DNA of 64,000 bases. It comes from DATBVX01 sp963810775 (GTDB lineage: Bacteria > Pseudomonadota > Gammaproteobacteria > Steroidobacterales > Steroidobacteraceae). This document shows positions 40,971-50,198 of the stretch, piece after piece. Within the stretch, counting starts at the first letter, position 1; each line of letters starts with the position of its first letter. The DNA is taken from assembly GCA_963810775.1 (NCBI GenBank), contig CAWEOT010000009.1, positions 365,182 through 429,181 on the forward strand, in the 5' to 3' direction. Both the position numbers and the translations under genes were made by a program. Under the pieces are notes generated by a model. The model saw only the letters and a list, made by a program, of their open reading frames with translations, searched no databases and was not told where the DNA came from.

Positions 40971-43540
40971 TGCTCTGAGCCCACTCTTGCTTTGAGCGCG
41001 TACAGTGCTTCGAGCGCCTCGCGTGGTGAAAGCCCATCGACGTCGATACCGCTCAGAGCCTCGATCACCGCAGCTACACGCGGATCGTGAGGTGGCAGCT
41101 CGAGAGGCAATTCGCTTTGCGGGCTCGCTGGGACCTTGCTGTCCCGCTCTCGTTCGAGCGCCTCGAGATATGCGCGCGCTCCGCCGATCACCTCACGCGG
41201 TACCCCGGCGAGTGCCGCTACCTGCAGGCCGTAGCTGCGACTCGCCGGTCCTTCCTTGACGGCGTGCAGAAACACGAGCTGATCGCCGTGCTCGGTGGCA
41301 TCCAGATGAACGTTCACACAGCCTTCGGTACTGCTGGCGAGTGCGGTCAATTCGAAATAGTGGGTCGCGAACAGGGTGTATGCCCGGATTCGGGTCGCGA
41401 TGTGTCGTGCCGCCGCCCACGCCAGTGACAGGCCGTCGAACGTGCTGGTGCCACGACCGACTTCATCCATCAACACCAGGCTCTTGTCGCTCGCGTTGTT
41501 GAGAATGTTCGCCGACTCGGTCATCTCCAGCATGAACGTCGACTGGCCGCCGGCGAGATCGTCCGACGCGCCAATACGCGTGAAGATGCGATCGAAAGGC
41601 CCGATCAGGACGCGTTCGGCTGGCACGAAGCTGCCCATCCCAGCGAGGATCACGATGAGGGCTGCCTGGCGCATGTAGGTGGATTTGCCACCCATGTTCG
41701 GCCCGGTGATCACGAGCATGCGTCGTCCCTCGTGCAGCTCGAGGTCATTTGGAACGAAGGGCTGCGAGGAGAAGGCTTCGACGACGGGATGACGGCCCGC
41801 AACGATCTCAAGGCGTGTGTCTTTGGCCAGTTCCGGCTTCGACCAGCGCAGCGTCACGGCTCGCTCGGCGAGATTCGTAAGCACGTCGAGGGTCGCGAGC
41901 GCTGCAGAGGTGGTCTGCAACATCTGCAGCTCTGCTATGAGGCTCGACAGGACAGCATCGTAGAGCTCCCGCTCGCGCGCCAGCGATCGCTCGCGAGCGC
42001 CGAGCACTTTGTCCTCGAATCCCTTGAGCTCGGGAGTGATGAAGCGCTCGGCCGACTTGACCGTCTGCCGGCGCAGATAATCCGCCGGCACGCGCTCCGC
42101 CTGTGCGCGCCCCACCTCGATGAAAAAGCCCTGCACGCGGTTGTAGCCGAGTCTGAGGCTCGATATTCCGGTGCGCTCGCGTTCGCGGCGTTCCAGGTCG
42201 AGCAGGAATTCCTCGGTACGACTGCCGATCTGCCGCAGCTCGTCGAGCTCGGCGTCGTAACCCACGGCGATGACGCCGCCGTCGCGCAGAAAATGCGGCG
42301 GCTGGTCAGCGATCGCCTTGCGCAGCAGTTCCGCGCTATGCGGGTGCGGACCAATACGCCCCCGCAGCTCGATGATCAGCGGGGAGTCGATTTCCTCGAG
42401 CAGCGCATGCAGTCCGGGGAGGAGTGCGAGTGCGGCACGCAGTTGCACGAGGTCACGCGGCCGAGCGGAACGCAGCGCTACGCGCGCCAGAATCCGTTCG
42501 ATGTCCCCGACCTCGCGGAGCATGCGATGGATATCGGCGAACCGGGCCGTGGTGATGAGTGTTTCGAGGGCGTGATAGCGATGCGAGAGCACAACCTGGT
42601 CGCGCAGCGGACGATGCAGCCAGCGGCGCAGCTCGCGGCCACCCATCGCGGTGGCGGTATGGTCGATCACCGCGGCGAGCGTGCACTCCGGCCGGGCACT
42701 GAGCGAAACGTCCAGCTCGAGGTTGCGGCGCGTCGCCGGATCGAGGATCAGCGCATCGTCGCGTGTTTCGACACTGAGACCGCGAATGTGCGGTAGTGCA
42801 GACTTCTGCGTATCGCGCACATATTGGAGCAGCGCGCCCGCGGCGCGCACCACGAGCGGCCGGTCGGCACAGCCAAATCCCGCCAGGTCCCGCGTGCCAA
42901 GTTGCGTGGCGAGCAAGCGTGTCGAGCTGTCCAGATCGAAGTGCCAGGGCGGGCGCAAGCGGGTCATCGCGCTCGCAGCCGGTTTGCCAGATTCCTGGTC
43001 CTCACTCAGCAGCAACTCCGCCGGTTTCAGTCGCTCGATCTCGGTGTCGAGCGCATCTGAGCCCGTGCCTTCCAGGACCGAGAACCGTCCGCCAGCCAGG
43101 TCCAGCCACGCAAGGCCGAAACGTTCGCCATCTCGCAGTACGGCCGCAAGGAGCGTGTCACGCCGTTCATCGAGCAGCGCCTCATCAGTCACCGTGCCCG
43201 GTGTGACGACACGAACCACTTGTCGCTCGACCGGCCCTTTCGACTTGGACGGATCGCCGATCTGCTCGCAGATCGCGACTGATTCGCCCTTGCGCACCAG
43301 CCGTGCCAGGTATCCGTCGACGCTGTGAAACGGCACGCCGGCCATTGGGATGGGCTGGCCGGCCGACTGGCCGCGCGAGGTGAGCGCGATGTCGAGAAGT
43401 TTGGCCGCCCGCCGGGCATCCTCGAAGAAGAGCTCGTAGAAGTCCCCCATGCGATAGAAGAGGAGTGCGTCGGGGTGCTGCGCTTTGACGCGCAGGTATT
43501 GCTGCATTACCGGGGTGTGCGCCAAGTTGTTGTGAAGCAA
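40967..43540 (-). CDS. mutS: DNA mismatch repair protein MutS
   Basis: MutS recognises mismatches and starts repair with MutL. The 857-residue protein has the mismatch-binding domain with HPDALLFYRMGDFYELFFEDA (Phe-x-Glu type), connector, lever and clamp domains, and the ABC-type ATPase with GPNMGGKSTYMRQ (Walker A) and SLVLMDEVGRGTSTFDG (Walker B/signature). The C-terminal helix-turn-helix (GIDVDGLSPREALEALYALK) is present. Length is normal. Confidence 0.97.
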   Translation of the reverse strand: MLHNNLAHTPVMQQYLRVKAQHPDALLFYRMGDFYELFFEDARRAAKLLDIALTSRGQSAGQPIPMAGVPFHSVDGYLARLVRKGESVAICEQIGDPSKSKGPVERQVVRVVTPGTVTDEALLDERRDTLLAAVLRDGERFGLAWLDLAGGRFSVLEGTGSDALDTEIERLKPAELLLSEDQESGKPAASAMTRLRPPWHFDLDSSTRLLATQLGTRDLAGFGCADRPLVVRAAGALLQYVRDTQKSALPHIRGLSVETRDDALILDPATRRNLELDVSLSARPECTLAAVIDHTATAMGGRELRRWLHRPLRDQVVLSHRYHALETLITTARFADIHRMLREVGDIERILARVALRSARPRDLVQLRAALALLPGLHALLEEIDSPLIIELRGRIGPHPHSAELLRKAIADQPPHFLRDGGVIAVGYDAELDELRQIGSRTEEFLLDLERRERERTGISSLRLGYNRVQGFFIEVGRAQAERVPADYLRRQTVKSAERFITPELKGFEDKVLGARERSLARERELYDAVLSSLIAELQMLQTTSAALATLDVLTNLAERAVTLRWSKPELAKDTRLEIVAGRHPVVEAFSSQPFVPNDLELHEGRRMLVITGPNMGGKSTYMRQAALIVILAGMGSFVPAERVLIGPFDRIFTRIGASDDLAGGQSTFMLEMTESANILNNASDKSLVLMDEVGRGTSTFDGLSLAWAAARHIATRIRAYTLFATHYFELTALASSTEGCVNVHLDATEHGDQLVFLHAVKEGPASRSYGLQVAALAGVPREVIGGARAYLEALERERDSKVPASPQSELPLELPPHDPRVAAVIEALSGIDVDGLSPREALEALYALKARVGSEQ

Positions 43541-43715
43541 AGGGGAAACCGCCCAGGGTCTAATACTTCCGGCGATTGTCTAAAACTCGGGGCGAAAAGT
43601 CAGAACTACTTGAAGCTCGGCGCGAGCTGGCTCATAACGCTCGCGCAGGTAGCGCCTCAATTGGGTGCCTCAAAGGGCGCTCCTGACGCCGCAATCAAGA
43701 CGAGCAGACTAGGTC

Positions 43716-44501
43716 ATGCTTGAATTCCTCTTCGATCTTCCGCTGGTGATCACCGGGCTGGCGATCGTCGGATCGCTGTGCCTGTTCGCGATTGGCGGAT
43801 TGCTTCTGGTTCGCCGGCGGGTGTTGCCGCGTATGCAGGTCCTCGCCCAGGACTCTGAGTTTAGCGGCGCCATGGTGCAAGGCGTGATGGTCTTCTACGG
43901 GCTGTCTGTGGCGTTGATTGCGGTGAGCGTCTTCCAGACCTACTCCGACGTGTCGAAGATCATTTCACAAGAGGCGACCGCCGTGGCCGCGCTCTACCGC
44001 GACGTAAGCAGTTATCCCGAACCGATCCGCCCCGAACTGCAGAAAGAACTGCGTGACTACACGGATTACGTCATCCATCAAGCCTGGCCGCTACAGCAGC
44101 GCGGACAGGTTCCGTCCGGTGGCGTCGAGCATATGAACCGCTTTCAAGGGATTCTGACCAAATTCGAACCGGCGACAGAGGGCCAGAAAATCGTGCACGG
44201 AGAAACCCTCCACGCCTACAACGAGATGATCCAGGCCCGCCGCCTGCGACTGGATGCGGTGCACACCGGTTTACCGGGGGTGATGTGGGGGATAATCGTT
44301 CTGGGCGCGTTGATCAGCCTGAGCGCATGCTTCTTTTTCAAAGTGGAAGATGTGCGATTACAGGGAATCCAGGTGCTGCTCCTGGCGTCATTCATCGGGC
44401 TGGTCATTTTCATGATCTTCGCGCTGGACCGCCCGTTCCGCGGCGACCTTGGCCTGCAGCCCGATCCGTACCAATTGATTTACGATCAACTGATGAGATG
44501 A
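43716..44501 (+). CDS. DUF4239 (bestrophin-like) membrane protein
   Basis: This 261-residue protein has two N-terminal membrane spans (residues about 8-32 and 48-70) and two C-terminal spans (about 185-205 and 215-235) around a long soluble region. The pattern VVFYGLSVALIAV...YSDVSKIISQEATAVAALYRDVSSYPEP is typical of DUF4239, a family described as bestrophin-like with no settled function. It may be a channel. It is divergent from mutS with a 175-base gap. Confidence 0.8.
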   Translation: MLEFLFDLPLVITGLAIVGSLCLFAIGGLLLVRRRVLPRMQVLAQDSEFSGAMVQGVMVFYGLSVALIAVSVFQTYSDVSKIISQEATAVAALYRDVSSYPEPIRPELQKELRDYTDYVIHQAWPLQQRGQVPSGGVEHMNRFQGILTKFEPATEGQKIVHGETLHAYNEMIQARRLRLDAVHTGLPGVMWGIIVLGALISLSACFFFKVEDVRLQGIQVLLLASFIGLVIFMIFALDRPFRGDLGLQPDPYQLIYDQLMR

Positions 44502-44540
44502 GGAGTCGAGAGCCACTCATTCCTCTTGTACGCTTGCCGC

Positions 44541-45032
44541 ATGCCCTCGGATCACGAGCTTCGGAGCCTGGCGTTGAAAGTCGGCCGGCGCCTGCTGGCC
44601 ACAGGTCGTCGCGTCGTGACCGCCGAATCCTGCACCGGCGGGTGGATCAGCAAGGCTCTCACGGATATTCCGGGTAGCTCGCAATGGTTCGAGCTGGCCT
44701 TTGTCACCTACAGCAATGCGGCCAAGACGCGTCAACTCGGCGTTCGCCCGGCCACCCTGGTTCGGCACGGGGCAGTCAGTGAAGAGGTCGCATGCGAAAT
44801 GGCGCGTGGCGCACTTCGCGCGAGCGATGCCGAGGTTGCCGTGGCGGTCACCGGCATCGCGGGGCCCGATGGCGGAACGGCTTCAAAACCTGTGGGCACG
44901 GTCTGGTTCTGCTGGGCGCAGCGCCACGGACGGAAACTGCGCCTGCGCACCCGCAGAGTCCGTTTCGGGGGCGATCGTAGAGCAGTTCGGGCGGGCTCGG
45001 TCGCGCTCGCGCTGCGTGGCTTGTTGAAGTGA
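44541..45032 (+). CDS. pncC: nicotinamide-nucleotide amidase (CinA C-terminal domain)
   Basis: PncC deamidates NMN to nicotinate mononucleotide, recycling pyridine nucleotides. ATG 44541 gives 163 residues with VVTAESCTGGWISKALTDIPGSSQWF (catalytic Ser and Lys), FVTYSNAAKTRQLGV, and AVTGIAGPDGGTASKPVGTVWF. It is the stand-alone CinA-C form that lies upstream of recA in many proteobacteria. Here a trehalase and thpR come between it and recA. Confidence 0.92.
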   Translation: MPSDHELRSLALKVGRRLLATGRRVVTAESCTGGWISKALTDIPGSSQWFELAFVTYSNAAKTRQLGVRPATLVRHGAVSEEVACEMARGALRASDAEVAVAVTGIAGPDGGTASKPVGTVWFCWAQRHGRKLRLRTRRVRFGGDRRAVRAGSVALALRGLLK

Positions 45033-46762
45033 CGTTTTTCCGATCACTACTCGTTGCGGCGCTTGCCGTCACTCTCTGTCTGCGACCGGTGCCGGCGACA
45101 ACGGCCGGCGCTGACGAACAGCAGCTTGCGAGTGCGCAGCTCCGGACGCCTGCAGAGCTCTATGGCGAGCTCTTCACGCGCGTTCAACTCGAACGCGTCT
45201 TTCCTGACGGCAAGACTTTCGTCGATGCGGTGCCGCGGGCGTTGCCGGACACCATCCGGGCTGAGTACGAGCGCGCGCGCCGCGCGCCCGACTTCGACCT
45301 GGAAGGCTTTGTCGAGCGGAACTTCATCGTGCCTGGCACGACTGAAAGCGGCTACCAGACCCGCCCCGACGAAGATTTGCGCGCTCATATCGATAACCTC
45401 TGGTCGGTGCTGGAACGCGCGCCGGATGTGCCACAGCCTTACTCGTCACTCGTACCTCTGCCGTACCGCTACGTGGTACCCGGCGGCCGGTTCCGCGAGA
45501 TCTACTACTGGGATTCCTACTTCACGATGCTCGGGCTCGAGCAAAGCGGGCGTCACGACCTCGTGATCGAGATGGTGAGGAATTTTGCCTGGCTCATCGA
45601 TCAGTTCGGGCACGTGCCCAACGGCAACCGCAGTTACTACCTGAGCCGTTCCCAGCCGCCGTTCTTCGCCGCCATGGTCGAACTCCTCGCGCAGCGCGAC
45701 GGAGAAGGCGTGTACGCCACCCATCTCCCCCAACTCGCACGCGAATATGAGTTCTGGATGGACGGCGCCGGCCGACTGGCGCCCGGCAGCGCTTATCGGC
45801 GCGTCGTGCGCCTCAAGGACGGCACTATCCTGAATCGCTACTGGGATGATCGTGAGACGCCGCGCGAGGAGTCCTATCGCGAAGATGTCGAGACCGCACG
45901 GGCCTCTGCGCGGCCAGCCCGGGAGGTTTATCGCAACTTGCGGGCGGGTGCCGAGAGCGGCTGGGATTTCAGCTCACGCTGGTTCGAGGACGGTGGCTCG
46001 CTCGCCACGATCAGGACCGTGGAGCTCCTGCCCATCGATCTCAATAGCTTGCTCTATCACCTTGAGCAGACCTTGGCACGGGCATATCGGTCCGCGAACG
46101 ACTCCGCGGCGGCCCGCAGGATCAGCGCCCGGGCCTGGCAACGGCGCGCGGCCATTCAGCGCCTGCTGTGGAATGCGGAGGCGGGGGCATTTGAGGACTA
46201 CCTGTGGCGTGATAACCGACGGGCCGGGCGCCTGACCGGCGCTACTCTATATCCGCTCTTCTTCGGGCTTGCGAGCCGCGAACAGGCTGATCGCGTCGCC
46301 GCCACGGTCCGCGAGCGCCTGCTGCAACCGAACGGTCTCGCTAGCTCCACGGAAACGTCCGGCCAACAGTGGGATGCACCCAACGGCTGGGCACCATTGC
46401 AATGGGTCGCCGTGCGCGGGCTCAACGACTACGGCCACTCCGACCTGGCACTAGAGATTGCGCTGCGGTGGGCCAGGACCAACGTCGCGGCGTTTCGCGC
46501 CACCGGGAAGCTGTTCGAGAAGTACGACGTGATCGGCGATGTGGCGGCCGCGGGCGGCGAATACCCGACCCAGGACGGCTTCGGCTGGACCAACGGCGTC
46601 CTGCGGCAGCTCCTCGTCCTCTACCCGCAGGTGCAGGTCGCCACCAACTCCTCAACGCGACCGGTCACTTGGACAACGGCATTCGCAATCCCCACACTCC
46701 ATGGCCCTCATGGTCGAGAAGCCCGCTGCTCACCGCCTGTTCTTTGCGTTCTGGCCCGATGA
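45029..46762 (+). CDS. treA: periplasmic alpha,alpha-trehalase (GH37)
   Basis: GH37 trehalase splits trehalose into two glucoses. GTG 45029 overlaps the pncC stop and opens a signal peptide (FFRSLLVAALAVTLCL). Family signatures are VPGGRFREIYYWDSYF (signature 1) and SGQQWDAPNGWAPLQW (signature 2), with the catalytic acid Asp in AGAESGWDFSSRWF and the late FEKYDVIG. The last 20-25 residues are atypical and the frame overlaps the thpR start by 62 bases, so the true C terminus may be shorter or the end frameshifted. Confidence 0.9.
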   Translation: MTFFRSLLVAALAVTLCLRPVPATTAGADEQQLASAQLRTPAELYGELFTRVQLERVFPDGKTFVDAVPRALPDTIRAEYERARRAPDFDLEGFVERNFIVPGTTESGYQTRPDEDLRAHIDNLWSVLERAPDVPQPYSSLVPLPYRYVVPGGRFREIYYWDSYFTMLGLEQSGRHDLVIEMVRNFAWLIDQFGHVPNGNRSYYLSRSQPPFFAAMVELLAQRDGEGVYATHLPQLAREYEFWMDGAGRLAPGSAYRRVVRLKDGTILNRYWDDRETPREESYREDVETARASARPAREVYRNLRAGAESGWDFSSRWFEDGGSLATIRTVELLPIDLNSLLYHLEQTLARAYRSANDSAAARRISARAWQRRAAIQRLLWNAEAGAFEDYLWRDNRRAGRLTGATLYPLFFGLASREQADRVAATVRERLLQPNGLASSTETSGQQWDAPNGWAPLQWVAVRGLNDYGHSDLALEIALRWARTNVAAFRATGKLFEKYDVIGDVAAAGGEYPTQDGFGWTNGVLRQLLVLYPQVQVATNSSTRPVTWTTAFAIPTLHGPHGREARCSPPVLCVLAR

Positions 46763-47246
46763 CTCGATGCGGGAAGCACTTGCGCATTTGACGCGCAAGG
46801 CGGCGCGCGCAAGCGGCGGGCGTCCCGTTCGTGTGGAGAACCTGCATTCTACGGTCGTCTTCCTCGGCAGCGTGCACGACGACCGACTGCCATCGGTCTC
46901 CGCCGCCGCCAGCGAGCTTCAGCATGCGCCCGTGCAACTCACCTTCGATCGCCTCGAGCACTGGGCGAAGCCTGCCTTGCTCTGCCTGGGTTGCACCAAA
47001 CCGCAGCAGCCAGCCTCTGACCTGGTCGCGTCGCTTTCAAAGCTCCTGATCGGCCAAGGGCTTGCGCCGGACCTCAAGCCTTTTCGTCCACACGTCACCA
47101 TTGCCCGCAAAGTGGCGAGGCCACACGAGGCCGGACCGGTGCATCCGATTGATTGGCGCATCGATCAGCTCGCGTTGGTCGAATCTGTCACCGCACCCGA
47201 AGGTCCTCGCTACACAGTCCTGCAACAGTGGCCGTTGCGAGGCTAG
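46701..47246 (+). CDS. thpR: RNA 2',3'-cyclic phosphodiesterase ThpR (2H family)
   Basis: This 181-residue 2H phosphoesterase contains both His-x-Thr/Ser-x motifs: LHSTVVFLG and PHVTIARKV. FFAFWPDDSMREALAHL is the family opening. ThpR hydrolyses 2',3'-cyclic phosphate ends of RNA in vitro; its cellular role is uncertain. Starts at ATG 46701 or 46710 are possible. It precedes recA by about 100 bases. Confidence 0.88.
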   Translation: MALMVEKPAAHRLFFAFWPDDSMREALAHLTRKAARASGGRPVRVENLHSTVVFLGSVHDDRLPSVSAAASELQHAPVQLTFDRLEHWAKPALLCLGCTKPQQPASDLVASLSKLLIGQGLAPDLKPFRPHVTIARKVARPHEAGPVHPIDWRIDQLALVESVTAPEGPRYTVLQQWPLRG

Positions 47247-47343
47247 AGGCTGCGTTGCTTTCGACGCGATCGCGCCCCATTCAGCGTCTGTGAGAGGGTG
47301 TACTTATGGAATAATGGCGACCTTTTCCGGGGGAAGAAATTCA

Positions 47344-48352
<1,009 letters not shown>

Positions 48353-48369
<17 letters not shown>

Positions 48370-48847
48370 AAGAGCGCTGGAGCCGGGAGTCGCAGGCGAC
48401 CCGCGCTCCATCCGCCAGGCGGCGCTGGAACTGCTGGCGCGGCGTGATCACGCCATCTCGGAGCTCGAGCGCAAGCTGAAAGAGCGCGGTTTCGATGCTC
48501 CCGCAATCGGTCCGGTCCTCGAGGAACTCGCCGCCGAGCGATTGCTCGACGACGATCGCTTCATCGAACACTTCGTCTCGTACCACAAGGCGCGCGGACA
48601 GGGCCCGATTCGCATCGCGGCCGAATTGCGTCAGAGGTCGATGCCGTCCGAATCCATCGATCGACACCTGGATGCGGTATCGGACTGGCCCGAGCATGCA
48701 CGCACCGTGAGGCGCAAGAAGTTCGGCTCGAGCGTGCCAAAGGACTTCAAGTCACGTGCCAGGCAGGCGCGATTTCTTGAGCATCGTGGCTTTTCGGCGG
48801 AGCATATTCGTGCCGCGCTCCGTGGAGATGTCGCGGCCGAAGATTGA
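48353..48847 (+). CDS. recX: RecA regulator RecX
   Basis: RecX binds RecA filaments and limits their activity. The 164-residue protein has the triple-helix repeats of the family: SIRQAALELLARRDHAISELERKLKERGF, LLDDDRFIEHFVSYHKARGQGPIRIAAELRQR and ARQARFLEHRGFSAEHIRAAL. The GTG start lies inside the end of recA, in another frame, which suggests coupling. Confidence 0.92.
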
Positions 48848-48873
48848 TAACGAACCAGAAAGCGGAGAATCCC

Positions 48874-50124
48874 ATGGATTCACCGGCGCGCCCGATATCC
48901 GCATCCGAGCGGATCGTCACTATCGACATCGTCCGAGGCTTTGCGCTCCTCGGTATCTTCATCATGAACATGGCGTGGTTCAACACGTCGTTCTTCGCGG
49001 AGGCCGACGCCTCGCACCTCTGGCCCATGTGGTGGGACCGCACGGCGGAGACGGTGCGCGACGTGCTCTTCGCAGGCAAGTTCAACAGCATGTTCAGCCT
49101 GCTGTTCGCGGTGGGATTCACGATTCAGCTCGAACGCATGGAGGAACGCGATCCGCAGCATGCGCGTCAACTCTATCTGCGACGCCTGTTCTGGCTGTTC
49201 GTGTTCGGCGTCGTGCATGCGTGCATCTTCTGGACCGGCGATATCCTGCACATGTACGCGATTTTCGGGTTGATACTGCTCGGTCTGCGGCGCGCCCCCG
49301 AGAAGGTGCTCTGGACGCTGTTCGTCGCCTGCATTCTCTTCACGCCCATACTGGGTGTGGTGCGCGTGCTGGTTTCGACGCCAGAAAGCGTAAAGGCATT
49401 CATCGCGACCTCACAATTGTGGGAAGCGTCGAACAACGCGGCTTACGGCCACGGCTCGTTTTTCGACGCTGTGCGCGAACACACGCGCGAGATGCTCTTC
49501 ATCTACACCGATCCGGCCAATCTGCGCTTCATGGCGAGCTTCTACGTGCAGATCTTCACGACCACGCTGCTCGGATTGATGCTGGGCCGGCGCAAATTCT
49601 TTCAGAATTCACAACACTACCTGCCGATGGTTCGACGCGTGCAGTGGTGGGCGCTCGGCATCGGGATCGTGACCGGCATCGTGTTTGGAGCGTGGGAGGC
49701 GACGGTGACCGATCCGCGGCCGACGCCCTTCGGTGTGCTGGCCCGTACCTGCTTCGTCCTGTGCCGGCTCGCCATCATGATTTTCTACGTCGCCACCATC
49801 GTCCGCTGCGTGCACAACGAAGAGTGGCGCCGGCGGTTGGCGCCGATGGGTGTAGTCGGCCGGATGCCGCTCACGAATTACCTGCTGCAGACGCTGATTG
49901 CGACCAGTCTGTTCTATGGATGGGGGCTGGGACTCTGGGGCAAGGTCGGACCCGCGCTCGATCTCATGCTGGCATTCGCGATCTTTTTCGCCATCCAGGT
50001 TCCGCTCAGCCATTACTGGCTCAAGCGACACGCCATGGGTCCGATGGAATACCTGTGGCGAGTCCTGACCTATGGCCGAGGCTCGATGCGAAGCAAGGTT
50101 CTGCAGGAGCCCAGCACTGCGTAA
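48874..50124 (+). CDS. DUF418 (YeiB-like) membrane protein
   Basis: ATG 48874 (MDSPARPISASERIVTIDIVRGFALLGIFIMNM) has GGAGAA about 8 bases upstream and is preferred to a TTG at 48844. The 416-residue protein has about ten membrane spans, with the N-terminal DUF418-associated motif D-I-V-R-G-F-A-L-L-G-I and the C-terminal DUF418 block LTNYLLQTLIATSLFYGWGLGLWG. The family is related to heparan-alpha-glucosaminide acetyltransferase-like and acyltransferase membrane proteins; function is not known. Confidence 0.85.
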   Translation: MDSPARPISASERIVTIDIVRGFALLGIFIMNMAWFNTSFFAEADASHLWPMWWDRTAETVRDVLFAGKFNSMFSLLFAVGFTIQLERMEERDPQHARQLYLRRLFWLFVFGVVHACIFWTGDILHMYAIFGLILLGLRRAPEKVLWTLFVACILFTPILGVVRVLVSTPESVKAFIATSQLWEASNNAAYGHGSFFDAVREHTREMLFIYTDPANLRFMASFYVQIFTTTLLGLMLGRRKFFQNSQHYLPMVRRVQWWALGIGIVTGIVFGAWEATVTDPRPTPFGVLARTCFVLCRLAIMIFYVATIVRCVHNEEWRRRLAPMGVVGRMPLTNYLLQTLIATSLFYGWGLGLWGKVGPALDLMLAFAIFFAIQVPLSHYWLKRHAMGPMEYLWRVLTYGRGSMRSKVLQEPSTA

Positions 50125-50198
50125 CCCGCTGACGGGCCGTACATTCCCGCGATCGGCTCGCGTATCATGTCCCGCTCCCCGGGGCGTGGCATGACGGC

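Noticed and set aside
47247..47343. LexA box before recA
   Set aside because: CTGT at the expected distance is followed by GTAC rather than ACAG; no CTGT-N8-ACAG or other clear symmetric site was found. A non-E. coli type box cannot be excluded.
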